DNA of 42,696 nucleotides from an uncultured Prevotellaceae bacterium (GCA_902762565.1 CACWOS010000019.1:1-42696), one strand, 5' to 3'; positions 1 through 8,306 are shown, counted from the stretch's first letter. Translations and numbers: made by a program. Notes: generated from the letters alone by a model not told the origin.

Positions 1-1
1 G

Positions 2-124
2 AAGAACGTGCAGGTGGTGCAGAGCCTGGCCGACTTCCGCACGGCCAATGCGCCCAGCAACAGTGGTGGTGGTCCGCTGCCCGTAGGTGGAGACACGGAA
101 ATTGATCCGGACGATGGCGATTAA
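2..124 (+). CDS. HU-like DNA-binding protein, C-terminal end only (5' end outside window)
   Basis: An open frame enters from the left edge and ends at TAA 122-124, giving 40 residues. The tail contains VVQSLADFRTANAP, a Gly-rich stretch and the acidic end DTEIDPDDGD. It is nearly identical to the tail of the complete 199-residue HU-like protein on the minus strand at 40071-40670, differing by a few substitutions (PSNSGGG here, PSSGGGG there). The complete copy has an HU/IHF-type domain with a Gly-rich tail, the HU-HIG arrangement known in Bacteroidetes. This fragment is therefore the end of a paralogue in the opposite orientation. It is followed by a strong hairpin and a smalltalk gene, the same order as in the other copy. 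Whether the rest of the gene is intact cannot be seen. Confidence 0.85.
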   Translation, partial: KNVQVVQSLADFRTANAPSNSGGGPLPVGGDTEIDPDDGD

Positions 125-153
125 AGAGTGTGCGCCTACGGGCGCAACTCTTT
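123..153 (+). terminator. Hairpin after the HU-like gene
   Basis: AAAGAGT (123-129) pairs with ACTCTTT (147-153), and GCGCC (132-136) pairs with GGCGC (141-145) around the loop TACG. The stem begins inside the stop codon. No long T run follows, so it may be a partial terminator that allows read-through into the smalltalk gene. The same hairpin is present at 40044-40070 on the other strand. Confidence 0.7.
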
Positions 154-157
154 GAGT

Positions 158-206
158 TTGAAAATTGAAATTTAAAGTTTGAAGTTTATGATTTGAAAAT
201 TTAGAC
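158..206 (+). repeat. Degenerate 7-nt tandem repeat upstream of smalltalk copy 1
   Basis: Seven consecutive 7-nt units can be read here: TTGAAAA, TTGAAAT, TTAAAGT, TTGAAGT, TTATGAT, TTGAAAA, TTTAGAC. They fill the gap between the HU-like hairpin and the smalltalk ATG at 208. The equivalent gap in the second cassette (39980-40041) also has a 7-nt period but a different unit. Confidence 0.75.
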
Positions 207-207
207 T

Positions 208-309
208 ATGAAAAAGGAGACTTGGAAGACGGTGATACAGGTGATTGTATCGATTCTGACAGCGATGCTGACAGCAATGGGCACGACGAGCTGCATGCGC
301 GTGCTGTGA
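208..309 (+). CDS. Smalltalk family small membrane/lipoprotein-like peptide, copy 1
   Basis: This 33-residue ORF begins MKKETWKTVIQ, continues with a hydrophobic segment (about residues 9-25, rich in I, V, L, A and T), and ends GTTSCMRVL. The Lys-rich start, single hydrophobic helix and TTSC near the end match the small Bacteroidales proteins that automatic annotation calls smalltalk; their function is unknown. The ATG follows a 7-nt repeat tract downstream of the HU-like gene. The TTSC could be a relaxed lipobox, which would leave a mature peptide of only five residues, or the protein could remain as a single-pass membrane peptide. Copy 2 lies at 39863-39979. The family assignment is from memory of the sequence pattern. 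Confidence 0.8.
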   Translation: MKKETWKTVIQVIVSILTAMLTAMGTTSCMRVL

Positions 310-316
310 GCACGCT

Positions 317-350
317 AGTGAACAGTGAATAGTGAAGAGTGATGAGTGAG
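317..350 (+). repeat. Degenerate 7-nt tandem repeat after smalltalk copy 1
   Basis: Units AGTGAAC, AGTGAAT, AGTGAAG, AGTGATG and AGTGAG run with a strict 7-nt period just after the smalltalk stop. A tract with the same unit follows smalltalk copy 2 at 39832-39866. Because 7 is not a multiple of 3, the TGA and TAG trinucleotides fall in all three frames. Between 351 and 431 nothing further is recognised. Confidence 0.75.
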
Positions 351-431
351 ATCACACCACGGGTTGCAGGAGCCTGCTGAACTTCGTAAAAAGCAATTTT
401 TTCGACAATCACGCAAAAAAGTGACAAATTG

Positions 432-463
432 TTTGGTGATTTCGTGGGAAATGTGTACTTTTG
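432..463 (+). promoter_or_regulatory. Promoter of the leu operon
   Basis: A Bacteroidetes-type promoter is visible: TTTG at 432-435, a 20-nt spacer, then TACTTTTG at 456-463 (consensus TAnnTTTG). Transcription would start near 470, shortly before the leader peptide ATG at 486. Confidence 0.8.
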
Positions 464-485
464 CAAGCGAAAATAAAAAAAAGAG

Positions 486-551
486 ATGAAAAGTCTGAAC
501 CTGATTAGCAACATTATTATTATTCGACTGCGTAAAAGTAGCCGGAAGTGA
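486..551 (+). CDS. Leader peptide of the leu operon (attenuation)
   Basis: A 21-residue ORF starts 16 nt or so after the predicted transcription start. It contains MKSLNLISN followed by four consecutive Ile codons (ATT x4), then RLRKSSRK and TGA. Leu is at positions 4, 6 and 15 and Ile at 7 and 10-13, so about 8 of 21 residues are branched-chain amino acids. It lies before a terminator-type hairpin and the leucine biosynthesis genes, which is the classical layout of translation-coupled attenuation. Ribosome stalling on Leu or Ile codons would decide which RNA stem forms. The stop codon overlaps the proposed antiterminator arm (542-551). It is too short for ordinary gene finding. Confidence 0.8.
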   Translation: MKSLNLISNIIIIRLRKSSRK

Positions 552-639
552 TAAGGTATGCAGGTGATTGACAATAGAACATTAAAAATTCAAAACGATA
601 CAGAGCCTTTCTCACTTCCGGGTGCAGAGAGGCTTTTTT
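542..639 (+). promoter_or_regulatory. Transcription attenuator of the leu operon
   Basis: Terminator form: AGCCT (604-608) plus CTC (611-613) pairs with GAG (627-629) plus AGGCT (630-634), with a two-T bulge, followed by six T (634-639). Antiterminator form: CCGGAAGTGA (542-551) is a perfect 10-nt complement of TCACTTCCGG (612-621), which lies in the 5' arm and loop of the terminator. The two structures exclude each other. A ribosome that finishes the leader peptide covers 542-551 and lets the terminator form; one stalled earlier on Ile/Leu codons leaves it free. The mechanism is inferred from sequence only. Confidence 0.75.
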
Positions 640-642
640 CGT

Positions 643-691
643 AGTGATAAGTGAGAAGTGATGAGTGATAAGTGAACAGTGATAAGTTATA
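643..691 (+). repeat. Degenerate 7-nt tandem repeat before leuA
   Basis: Seven 7-nt units (AGTGATA, AGTGAGA, AGTGATG, AGTGATA, AGTGAAC, AGTGATA, AGTTATA) run from just after the attenuator T run to six nt before the leuA ATG. It therefore forms the whole translation-initiation region of leuA. Confidence 0.8.
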
Positions 692-697
692 AAAGAT

Positions 698-2200
698 ATG
701 AGTGACAGATTGTTTATTTTCGACACGACGCTGAGAGACGGCGAACAGGTGCCTGGGTGCCAGTTGAACACGGTAGAGAAGATTCAGGTGGCTAAGGCGC
801 TGGAGCAGTTGGGCGTGGACGTGATTGAAGCAGGATTTCCTGTGTCTAGTCCGGGTGACTACCAGAGTGTGATTGAGATTTCGAAGGCCGTTACGTGGCC
901 TACGATTTGTGCGCTGACACGTGCCGTTGAGCACGACATCGACGTGGCTGTCGAGGCGCTGCAGTATGCCAAGCACAAGCGCATCCACACGGGCATTGGC
1001 ACTAGCGACGAGCACATCAAGTACAAGTTCAATTCGACGCGTGAACGCATTCTGGAGCATGCTGTCGAGGCAACGCGATATGCCAAGCGCTTCGTGGACG
1101 ATGTGGAATTCTACTGCGAGGATGCAGGCCGTACGGACAATGAATATTTGGCACAGGTGGTCGAGGCGGTCATCAAAGCTGGTGCTACGGTTGTGAATAT
1201 TCCTGACACGACGGGCTATTGTCTGCCACAGGAGTACTACGACAAAATCAAGTACTTGAAGGAACACGTGGACGGCATCGATGCCTGCATCATATCGACC
1301 CATTGCCACAACGACTTGGGTATGGCTACGGCCAATACGCTGAACGGAGTGCTGGCTGGTGCACGACAGGTGGAGGTGACCATCAACGGCATCGGAGAGC
1401 GCGCAGGTAATACCAGTCTGGAGGAAATAGCGATGATTCTGAAATGTCACAAGTCGATAGACATCGAGACGAACATCAACACCACGAAGATTTATCCGAC
1501 GAGTCGTATGGTATCGTCGTTGATGAACATGCCCGTGCAGCCCAACAAGGCCATCGTGGGTCGTAACGCGTTTGCGCACTCGAGTGGCATTCATCAGGAC
1601 GGTGTATTGAAAAATGTACACACGTACGAGATTATAGACCCCAAGGATGTGGGCATCGACATCGACAGCATCGTGCTGACAGCCCGTTCAGGTCGTGCAG
1701 CCCTGAAGCATCGTCTGATGATCAATGGCGTGGACGTGAGCGACGAGCATAAGATAGACAAGATTTACGAACAGTTCTTGGTGTTGGCCGATAAGAAGAA
1801 GGAAATATCGGATGCCGACGTCATGATGCTGGCAGGTGCCGATACGGCCGAGGTGCATACGGTAAAGCTTGATTTCCTGCAAGTTACGAGCGGAAAGGGT
1901 GTGCGCAGTGTGGCTTCGATAGGACTGGACATCAGCGGTCAGAAGTTCGAAGCTGCTGCCAGCGGCAACGGTCCTGTGGACGCTGCCATCAAGGCGCTGA
2001 AGAAGATTATCATGAAGCAGATGACGCTGAAGGAGTTTACTATTCAGGCTATCTCGAAGGGCAGCGACGATGTGGGTAAAGTGCACATGCAGGTGGAGTA
2101 CGACGGCAGTCTCTACTATGGCTTTGGTGCCAATACGGACATCGTGACGGCCTCCGTCGAAGCATACATCGATTGTATTAATAAATTTAAAGTAGAATGA
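698..2200 (+). CDS. leuA: 2-isopropylmalate synthase
   Basis: This 500-residue protein condenses acetyl-CoA with 2-ketoisovalerate, the first committed step of leucine synthesis in the cytoplasm. The N-terminal TIM barrel carries the family signature [10 protein letters not shown] (residues 9-18), followed by [16 protein letters not shown]. The metal-binding HxH lies in STHCHNDLG near residue 200, followed by NGIGERAGN. The C-terminal third (about 390-500) is the LeuA dimer/allosteric domain, which normally binds leucine for feedback inhibition. The length fits the family. It is the first enzyme gene after the attenuator and its last codon overlaps leuC by four nt (ATGA). Identification is firm; feedback control is from family knowledge. 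Confidence 0.96.
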   Translation: MSDRLFIFDTTLRDGEQVPGCQLNTVEKIQVAKALEQLGVDVIEAGFPVSSPGDYQSVIEISKAVTWPTICALTRAVEHDIDVAVEALQYAKHKRIHTGIGTSDEHIKYKFNSTRERILEHAVEATRYAKRFVDDVEFYCEDAGRTDNEYLAQVVEAVIKAGATVVNIPDTTGYCLPQEYYDKIKYLKEHVDGIDACIISTHCHNDLGMATANTLNGVLAGARQVEVTINGIGERAGNTSLEEIAMILKCHKSIDIETNINTTKIYPTSRMVSSLMNMPVQPNKAIVGRNAFAHSSGIHQDGVLKNVHTYEIIDPKDVGIDIDSIVLTARSGRAALKHRLMINGVDVSDEHKIDKIYEQFLVLADKKKEISDADVMMLAGADTAEVHTVKLDFLQVTSGKGVRSVASIGLDISGQKFEAAASGNGPVDAAIKALKKIIMKQMTLKEFTIQAISKGSDDVGKVHMQVEYDGSLYYGFGANTDIVTASVEAYIDCINKFKVE

Positions 2201-3573
2201 ACACACTATTTGATAAAATTTGGGATGCGCACGTGGTGCAGACGGTGGAGGACGGTCCCACGCAGCTGTACATCGACAGACTGTACTGCCACGAGGTGAC
2301 GTCGCCACAGGCCTTTGAGGGTATGAGGGCTAGGGGACTGAAGTGTTTCCGTCCTGAGCAGATTGTCTGCATGCCCGACCACAATACGCCAACGCACGAT
2401 CAGGACAAGCCCATCGAGGACCCTGTTTCTGCCAAGCAGGTGGAGATATTAGAAAAGAACGCGCGCGAGTTTGGCTTGAAGCATTTCGGCATGTATTCGA
2501 AGGACAACGGCATCATTCACGTCGTGGGTCCTGAGAAGGGTTTAAGTCTTCCAGGCATGACCATCGTTTGTGGCGACTCGCATACGTCGACGCACGGTGC
2601 GATGGGTGCTGTGGCCTTCGGCATCGGTACGTCGGAGGTGGAGATGGTGATGGCCTCGCAATGTATTCTGCAACAGAAACCTAAGTCGATGCGCATCACG
2701 ATTAACGGCACGTTGGGAAAGGGCGTGACAGCGAAGGACGTGGCGCTGTATCTGATGGCGAAGTTGACGACTTCAGGTGCTACGGGCTACTTTGTGGAGT
2801 ATGCTGGTGAGGTGGTCAGAAACCTCTCGATGGAGGGTCGCTTGACGCTTTGCAACCTATCGATAGAGATGGGTGCACGTGGTGGTTTCATTGCACCAGA
2901 CGACGTTACGTTTGCGTATCTGAAGGGTAGGGAATATGCCCCTAAGGGTGCCGAATGGTATAAGGCTGTCGCATACTGGAAAACGTTGAAAAGCGGCGAC
3001 GATGCCGTGTTCGACAAGGAGCTGGCGTTCGAGGCTAAAGACATAGAACCACGCATCACGTATGGTACCAATCCAGGTATGGGTATAGGCATCACAGAAA
3101 GCCTCCCAGCCTCTGGCGATGCTAACTTCGACAAGGCCCTCGAGTATATGGGCTTCAAGGCTGGCGAGTGTCTGTTGGGACACCCCATCGACTACGTATT
3201 CCTAGGTGCTTGCACGAATGGTCGCATCGAGGACTTCCGTGCCTTTGCCTCTATCGTGAAAGGTCGCAAGAAGGCCGATAACGTCGTGGCTTGGCTGGTG
3301 CCTGGCTCGTGGGCTGTGCGTCAGCAGATTGAGGACGAAGGGCTGGACAAAGTGCTCGAAGCTGCAGGCTTTGAAATCCGTCAACCCGGCTGCAGTGCCT
3401 GTCTGGCGATGAACGACGACAAGGTGCCTGCAGGCAAGTATGCCGTATCGACATCGAACCGTAACTTCGAAGGCCGTCAGGGCCCAGGCTCGCGCACTAT
3501 CCTTGCATCGCCCTTAGTGGCCGCAGCCGCAGCTGTCACAGGCAAAATATCAGACCCTAGAGAATTATTATGA
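2197..3573 (+). CDS. leuC: 3-isopropylmalate dehydratase large subunit
   Basis: LeuC is the aconitase-like large subunit that, with LeuD, isomerises 2-isopropylmalate to 3-isopropylmalate with a [4Fe-4S] cluster. The 458 residues match the usual bacterial length. Visible family motifs are [14 protein letters not shown] near residue 125, [14 protein letters not shown] with the first cluster cysteine, and GCSACLAMN with the remaining two. The next gene, leuD, starts in the ATGA of this gene's end. In Bacteroidales the same enzyme may also process citramalate for isoleucine synthesis, which would fit the second synthase in the operon; that is inference. Confidence 0.96.
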   Translation: MNTLFDKIWDAHVVQTVEDGPTQLYIDRLYCHEVTSPQAFEGMRARGLKCFRPEQIVCMPDHNTPTHDQDKPIEDPVSAKQVEILEKNAREFGLKHFGMYSKDNGIIHVVGPEKGLSLPGMTIVCGDSHTSTHGAMGAVAFGIGTSEVEMVMASQCILQQKPKSMRITINGTLGKGVTAKDVALYLMAKLTTSGATGYFVEYAGEVVRNLSMEGRLTLCNLSIEMGARGGFIAPDDVTFAYLKGREYAPKGAEWYKAVAYWKTLKSGDDAVFDKELAFEAKDIEPRITYGTNPGMGIGITESLPASGDANFDKALEYMGFKAGECLLGHPIDYVFLGACTNGRIEDFRAFASIVKGRKKADNVVAWLVPGSWAVRQQIEDEGLDKVLEAAGFEIRQPGCSACLAMNDDKVPAGKYAVSTSNRNFEGRQGPGSRTILASPLVAAAAAVTGKISDPRELL

Positions 3574-4163
3574 AACAGAAATTTGACATCATAACATCGA
3601 CGTGCGTTCCTCTTCCTTTAGAGAACGTTGATACTGACCAGATAATCCCCGCCCGCTTCCTGAAGGCGACCACCAAGGAGGAAAAGTTCTTTGGCGACAA
3701 CCTGTTTCGCGACTGGCGATACAACGCAGACGGTAGCGTGAACGAGGACTTTGTCCTCAACAACCCTAAGTACAAGGGCTGCATCCTCGTGGCTGGTAAG
3801 AACTTCGGCTCGGGCTCCAGTCGTGAGCATGCCGCATGGGCCATTGCAGGCTACGGCTTCCGCGTAGTCATCTCATCGTTCTTTGCCGATATCCATAAGA
3901 ACAACGAGCTGAACAACTTCGTGCTGCCTGTGCAGGTATCAGAGGCGTTCCTGCAGGAATTGTTCCAGACCATTCAAAACGACCCTGATGCTCAGGTCGA
4001 GGTGGACCTGCCTAATCAGACAGTCACCAATCTCACGACGGGCCATTCTGAACACTTTGACATCAACGGCTACAAGAAGCATTGTCTGATGAAAGGACTG
4101 GACGATATCGACTTCCTTGTGGCGAATAAAAATAAGATAGAAGCATGGGAGAAAAGAAGGTAA
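3570..4163 (+). CDS. leuD: 3-isopropylmalate dehydratase small subunit
   Basis: LeuD supplies the swivelling domain of isopropylmalate isomerase. The 197-residue product has [14 protein letters not shown] near the N-terminus and [16 protein letters not shown] around residue 80, both diagnostic of the LeuD/aconitase small domain. The start overlaps the leuC stop by four nt. The 3' end overlaps the following synthase gene by 19 nt, which supports translational coupling and one transcript. Confidence 0.96.
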   Translation: MKQKFDIITSTCVPLPLENVDTDQIIPARFLKATTKEEKFFGDNLFRDWRYNADGSVNEDFVLNNPKYKGCILVAGKNFGSGSSREHAAWAIAGYGFRVVISSFFADIHKNNELNNFVLPVQVSEAFLQELFQTIQNDPDAQVEVDLPNQTVTNLTTGHSEHFDINGYKKHCLMKGLDDIDFLVANKNKIEAWEKRR

Positions 4164-5782
4164 ATACATATCAGCGCATGGTGCCCTTCGTAGAGATTAT
4201 GGACGCTACGTTGCGCGATGGCGAGCAGACCAATGGCGTGTCGTTCCTGCCGCACGAGAAGTTGGTGATGGCTCGCAAGCTGCTCAGTGACGTCAACGTC
4301 GACCGCATTGAGATTGCTTCAGCCCGTGTGTCGGAAGGTGAACGCGAGGCTGTCACCAAGATATGTGCCTATGCCCAGAAAAATGGTCTGTTGGAGCGTG
4401 TCGAGGTGTTGGGATTCGTGGATGGCGGCAAGTCGATAGACTGGATTGCTGAGTGTGGCGGAAAGGTGGTGAACCTGTTGGCGAAGGGCTCGCTGAAGCA
4501 TTGCACCCACCAGTTGCAGAAGACACCTGAGGAGCACATCAGCGACATCCAGAAAGAGTTGGAATATGCGGCCAGCAAGGGCATTAGTGTCAACCTGTAT
4601 CTGGAAGATTGGTCGAACGGTATGAAGGATTCGCCCGAGTACGTCTATCAGCTGATGGATGCACTTTTAGCAGCGGACTTACGCGGACAAAAACGGACTA
4701 ATTCTGACGATGATAATGATGTCTGTGAAAGTCCGTGTCAGTCCGCTGCTATAAAAAGATTCATGCTACCCGATACGCTGGGTGTGATGAATCCCCTGCA
4801 GGTCATCGAGTACTTCCGCAAGATGAAAAAGCGCTACCCAGATGTGCACTTTGACTTCCATGCCCATAACGACTACGACCTTGCAGTGTCGAACTCGTTG
4901 GCTGCTGTACTGAGTGGTGCTCGTGGTCTGCACGTCACCGTGAATGGGCTGGGGGAGCGTTGCGGCAATGCGCCGATGGCCTCCGTGCAGGCTATCCTGA
5001 AAGACCAGTTCCACGCCAAGACGAACATCGTGGAAAGCCAGTTGAACGACCTTTCGCGGATGGTGGAAAGCTTCAGCGGCATCAGCGTGGCACCCAATCA
5101 GCCTATCGTGGGTGAGAATGTGTTTACGCAGGTGGCTGGCGTGCATGCCGATGGTGACACGAAGGACCAGTTGTACTATAACGAACTGATACCTGAGCGT
5201 TTTGGTCGTAAGCGTGAGTATGCGCTGGGCAAGCAGAGCGGTCGTGCCAACATCGCCAAGAACCTTGAAGAGCTGGGCTTGGAACTAACACCTGAACAGA
5301 CGCGCCGTGTGACGGAACGTATCACGGAGTTGGGCGATAAGAAAGAGATTGTGACGCAGGACGACCTGCCGTATATCGTCAGCGACGTCTTGAAACACGA
5401 CGGCTCTGAGGATAAGGTGAAGCTGATAAGCTACGTGGTGTCAACGGCTTACGGTTTGCGTCCAGGTGCGAACATCAAGGTAGAAATCAACGGTCAGCAG
5501 TACGAGGGTAGTGCAGTGGGCGATGGTCAGTACGACGCCTTTGTCAAGACCCTGCGATATATCTACAAGAAATATCTGAATAGGACGTTCCCCACGCTGG
5601 CCAACTATCAGGTCAGTATTCCGCCAGGTGGTCGTACGGATGCGTTGGTGCAGACGGTCATCTCGTGGCACTACAAGGACGGCCTGCTGCGTACACGCGG
5701 ACTGGATGCCGACCAGACGGAAGCTGCCATCAAGGCGACGTTTAAGATGCTGAACATTATAGAAAGTGAAATATCGAAATAA
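4145..5782 (+). CDS. Second 2-isopropylmalate/citramalate synthase-like protein with an in-frame palindromic insertion
   Basis: A DRE-TIM metallolyase of 545 residues. It carries MDATLRDGEQTNGVSF near residue 20, MLPDTLGVMNP near 206, HAHNDYDLA near 230, and a C-terminal LeuA-type regulatory domain from about 420. A second synthase between leuD and leuB is usual in Bacteroidales leu operons. Its substrate may be pyruvate (citramalate synthase, feeding isoleucine through LeuCD and LeuB) or 2-ketoisovalerate; sequence alone does not decide. Between helix and strand at residues about 175-202 lies an extra hydrophilic stretch (ADLRGQKRTNSDDDND onward). It is encoded by an inverted-repeat element and adds about 25 residues to a surface loop. 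A later start at 4178 is possible. Confidence 0.88.
   Translation: MGEKKVNTYQRMVPFVEIMDATLRDGEQTNGVSFLPHEKLVMARKLLSDVNVDRIEIASARVSEGEREAVTKICAYAQKNGLLERVEVLGFVDGGKSIDWIAECGGKVVNLLAKGSLKHCTHQLQKTPEEHISDIQKELEYAASKGISVNLYLEDWSNGMKDSPEYVYQLMDALLAADLRGQKRTNSDDDNDVCESPCQSAAIKRFMLPDTLGVMNPLQVIEYFRKMKKRYPDVHFDFHAHNDYDLAVSNSLAAVLSGARGLHVTVNGLGERCGNAPMASVQAILKDQFHAKTNIVESQLNDLSRMVESFSGISVAPNQPIVGENVFTQVAGVHADGDTKDQLYYNELIPERFGRKREYALGKQSGRANIAKNLEELGLELTPEQTRRVTERITELGDKKEIVTQDDLPYIVSDVLKHDGSEDKVKLISYVVSTAYGLRPGANIKVEINGQQYEGSAVGDGQYDAFVKTLRYIYKKYLNRTFPTLANYQVSIPPGGRTDALVQTVISWHYKDGLLRTRGLDADQTEAAIKATFKMLNIIESEISK
4669..4750 (+). repeat. Palindromic element inserted in frame in the second synthase gene
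   Basis: The arms 4669-4688 (AGCAGCGGACTTACGCGGAC) and 4731-4750 (GTCCGTGTCAGTCCGCTGCT) are inverted complements with 18 of 20 matches. An inner pair, CGGACT (4694-4699) and AGTCCG (4730-4735), adds to it. Within the left half CGGAC recurs every 10 nt (4673, 4684, 4694 approximately). The segment keeps the reading frame and encodes an added loop. Confidence 0.8.
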
Positions 5783-5818
5783 CGATATAACGGTATAACG
5801 ACATAACGAAATAACAAA
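5779..5818 (+). repeat. Degenerate 8-nt tandem repeat before leuB
   Basis: Five 8-nt units, ATAACGAT, ATAACGGT, ATAACGAC, ATAACGAA and ATAACAAA, begin in the stop codon of the upstream gene and run to four nt before the leuB ATG. TAA occurs in every unit and so in all three frames. Confidence 0.8.
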
Positions 5819-5822
5819 AAAT

Positions 5823-6884
5823 ATGAAGTTAAAGATTGCGATATTGGCTGGTGACGGCATCGGCCCAGAGATCATGAAACAAGGTGTGGCTGTGCTCGAC
5901 GCCATTGCCAAGAAGTGTGGCCACGAGTTCGAATACGAGGAAGCGCTGGTGGGCGCGTGTGCCATTGAGGCCTGTGGCGATGCCTATCCTGATGCGACGC
6001 ACGAGGTGTGTATGCGTGCTGATGCAGTACTCTTTGCGGCTGTTGGCGACCTGAAATACGACAACGACCCCACGCTGAAGATGCGTCCGGAAACGGGACT
6101 GCTGGCCATGCGCAAGAAGTTGGGACTCTTTGCCAATGTGCGTCCTGTGGCAACGTTCGACTGCTTGCTGCACAAGTCGCCGCTGAAGGAGGAGCTGCTG
6201 CGTGGTGCCGACTTTGTGGTCATTCGTGAATTAACGGGAGGCATGTATTTTGGTGAGAAGCATCAGGACAACGATATGGCCTTCGATACCAATATCTATA
6301 CACGTCCAGAGATTGAGCGCATCCTGAAGGTAGCCTTCGAAATGGCTATGACACGTCATAAGCACCTGACAGTTGTCGATAAGGCTAACGTTTTGGCTTC
6401 TAGTCGTTTGTGGCGTCAGGTGGCTAAGGAAATGGAGTCGCAGTATCCTGAGGTGAAGACGGACTATATGTTCATTGATAATGCCTCGATGCGCGTACTG
6501 ACGGAGCCTCGCTTCTTCGATGTCATCGTGACGGAGAATACGTTTGGTGACATTCTAACTGATGAAACGTCTTGTATTACGGGGTCTATGGGACTCCAGC
6601 CATCATCATCGCTGGGTGAGCATACACCGCTCTTCGAACCCGTTCACGGCTCATGGCCTCAGGCTGCTGGTCAGAACATCGCCAATCCGTTGGCACAGAT
6701 TCTGTCTGCCGCTATGTTGCTGGAACACTTTGGCCTAGAGCGTGAGGGCGCACTGATTCGTCAGGCCGTCAACGCCTCGTTGGATGCTAACGTACGCACA
6801 CCAGAAATCCAAGTTGATGGTGGCGCAAAATACGGAACAAAAGAAGTAGGACAATGGATTGTAGACTATATCGAAAAGGCTTGA
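5823..6884 (+). CDS. leuB: 3-isopropylmalate dehydrogenase
   Basis: LeuB oxidatively decarboxylates 3-isopropylmalate with NAD+ to 2-ketoisocaproate. The 353 residues begin [15 protein letters not shown] and include [34 protein letters not shown], the metal-binding [11 protein letters not shown] and [12 protein letters not shown], all typical of the isocitrate/isopropylmalate dehydrogenase fold. The length is standard. It is the last biosynthetic gene of the operon. If the upstream synthase makes citramalate, LeuB would also catalyse the parallel step to 2-ketobutyrate (inference). Confidence 0.96.
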   Translation: MKLKIAILAGDGIGPEIMKQGVAVLDAIAKKCGHEFEYEEALVGACAIEACGDAYPDATHEVCMRADAVLFAAVGDLKYDNDPTLKMRPETGLLAMRKKLGLFANVRPVATFDCLLHKSPLKEELLRGADFVVIRELTGGMYFGEKHQDNDMAFDTNIYTRPEIERILKVAFEMAMTRHKHLTVVDKANVLASSRLWRQVAKEMESQYPEVKTDYMFIDNASMRVLTEPRFFDVIVTENTFGDILTDETSCITGSMGLQPSSSLGEHTPLFEPVHGSWPQAAGQNIANPLAQILSAAMLLEHFGLEREGALIRQAVNASLDANVRTPEIQVDGGAKYGTKEVGQWIVDYIEKA

Positions 6885-7546
6885 TGCTGGCGTTATTGTC
6901 TGTTGCTGTGACACAGCAACAGACGGTACAAGCGCAGGAAAACTGGCGCGACTCACTGACGGCTATCAACAAGCAGATAGCCCAGTCGTCGTGGTCAACA
7001 GACTTGCATCTGCGTAAGGCTAATGCTAACCTGCAACTGAAGCAATGGCAATATGCTGTCGATGAGTACGGGCTCGTGCTGCAGAAGGAACCGCACAATC
7101 CTGCAGCCTTGTTCTATCGTGCCTATGCCTATACCCATTTGCGTCGTTTCGACTTGGCGCGCAACGATCTCAGCGACTTGCTCATCGTATTGCCCCATCA
7201 CTATGAGGCACGGCTGTCAATGGCTGTCGTACAACAACAGCTTGGGCGTAAGCAGGAGGCTTTAGACCATCTGAATCAGGCCATACAGCAGTGTCCTGAC
7301 TCCGCTGTGGCCTATGCTGCACGTGCTAATTTGGAGCGTGACATGAAACAGGACGAGGCTGCGCTATACGACTGGCAGAAAGCTGAGGAACTGTCGCCGC
7401 GCGACCCAACGTATGTGGTATCGCACGTCGACCTGCTGTTGGTGTTGGAACGTCGTAAGGAAGCACGTCGTGTGCTCGATGCGGCTGTCAATCGTGGCAT
7501 TCCTCGCGGTATGTTGCTAGAATGGTATGCAAAGTGTAAAAGGTAG
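6854..7546 (+). CDS. Secreted tetratricopeptide-repeat protein
   Basis: The 230-residue product begins [19 protein letters not shown] and has VQAQ as a likely signal peptidase site near residue 27, so it is probably periplasmic. Tetratricopeptide repeats follow from about residue 35 ([60 protein letters not shown]). TPR proteins mediate protein contacts; no catalytic motif is seen. The start at 6854 lies 31 nt inside leuB. An alternative start at 6884 overlaps the leuB stop (TGATG) but loses the basic n-region, so 6854 is preferred. It is probably co-transcribed with leu but no functional link is evident. Confidence 0.82.
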   Translation: MDCRLYRKGLMLALLSVAVTQQQTVQAQENWRDSLTAINKQIAQSSWSTDLHLRKANANLQLKQWQYAVDEYGLVLQKEPHNPAALFYRAYAYTHLRRFDLARNDLSDLLIVLPHHYEARLSMAVVQQQLGRKQEALDHLNQAIQQCPDSAVAYAARANLERDMKQDEAALYDWQKAEELSPRDPTYVVSHVDLLLVLERRKEARRVLDAAVNRGIPRGMLLEWYAKCKR

Positions 7547-7572
7547 AAGTTAAAGGAGTTAGAGAAGTTAAG
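7546..7572 (+). repeat. Degenerate 9-nt tandem repeat before the M15-like gene
   Basis: Units GAAGTTAAA, GGAGTTAGA and GAAGTTAAG have a strict 9-nt period, with a decaying continuation (TAGATATAA, GAAGATAG) up to the ATG at 7590. The tract starts at the stop codon of the TPR gene. Confidence 0.65.
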
Positions 7573-7589
7573 TAGATATAAGAAGATAG

Positions 7590-8306
7590 ATGAAGATAGA
7601 GGACGTTAGAAGAATCATTAAGAACACCAAACAACCTACGAAGCGACAGTTCGTGGTAGGCTTCTTTGTTATTGTCGCCATTTTAGGCGGCATCAGGCAT
7701 TATTTGCAAAGTACTCATACGTCAGATGATGCACCTGTCGTCGAGAAGCCTCAGAAGTATCATCGAATTCGTGGTGTCACCAGCTACAAGGCAGAATTTC
7801 CTGACAGCCAAAGTGTGCAGATTGTGGCTGCCCAGAAATGGGGTGTACGTCCTGTGAAGAATCGTGAGGATGCCGAGAGTCGCAAGAAGGAACTGGTGTA
7901 CGTTGGTGAGAGTCCTTACTGGCATGTTGATCGTCTATCGAGCAGCATCCCGTATCTCGTACCGCGTGCCGCTTTGATGTTGCAGGACATTGGTGAGGCG
8001 TTCTACGATAGTCTCTACGCAAAGGGTCTGCCTTTCCACCAGCTCATCGTCACCAGCGTATTGCGTTCGATGGAGGATGTTGCCAAGCTGCAGAGCCACA
8101 ATCCGAATGCTACCGAACAGAGTTGTCATCTTTATGGTACTACGATAGACATTTGCTACAATCGTTATCAGCCCCTGACGCGCGAGGTTCGTAACGACAC
8201 CTTGAAGTGGGTGCTATCCGAAGTGTTGCGAGACAAGCGTAATGAAGGCCGTTGCTACATCAAGTACGAGGTGAAGCAAGGGTGTTTCCACATGACGGTA
8301 AGATAA
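7590..8306 (+). CDS. DUF5715-type membrane-anchored M15-like peptidase
   Basis: The 238-residue protein has a basic N-terminus, then one membrane segment at about residues 22-40 (FVVGFFVIVAILGG), so the rest should be periplasmic. The C-terminal half contains TSVLRSMEDVAKLQ, then SCHLYGTTIDI, which fits the SxHxxGxxxD zinc motif of M15 D-Ala-D-Ala peptidases, and a final CFHMTV His. This is the pattern of the Bacteroidetes DUF5715 family. A role in trimming peptidoglycan cross-bridges is likely but not proven. It is the last gene of the unit and ends three nt before a strong terminator. Confidence 0.8.
   Translation: MKIEDVRRIIKNTKQPTKRQFVVGFFVIVAILGGIRHYLQSTHTSDDAPVVEKPQKYHRIRGVTSYKAEFPDSQSVQIVAAQKWGVRPVKNREDAESRKKELVYVGESPYWHVDRLSSSIPYLVPRAALMLQDIGEAFYDSLYAKGLPFHQLIVTSVLRSMEDVAKLQSHNPNATEQSCHLYGTTIDICYNRYQPLTREVRNDTLKWVLSEVLRDKRNEGRCYIKYEVKQGCFHMTVR

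Noticed and set aside
590-1621. Minus-strand open frame of 343 codons opposite leuA
   Set aside because: It lies entirely over the leader and leuA, has no recognisable domain, and reads as a His/Arg/Val-rich shadow of a well-supported gene.
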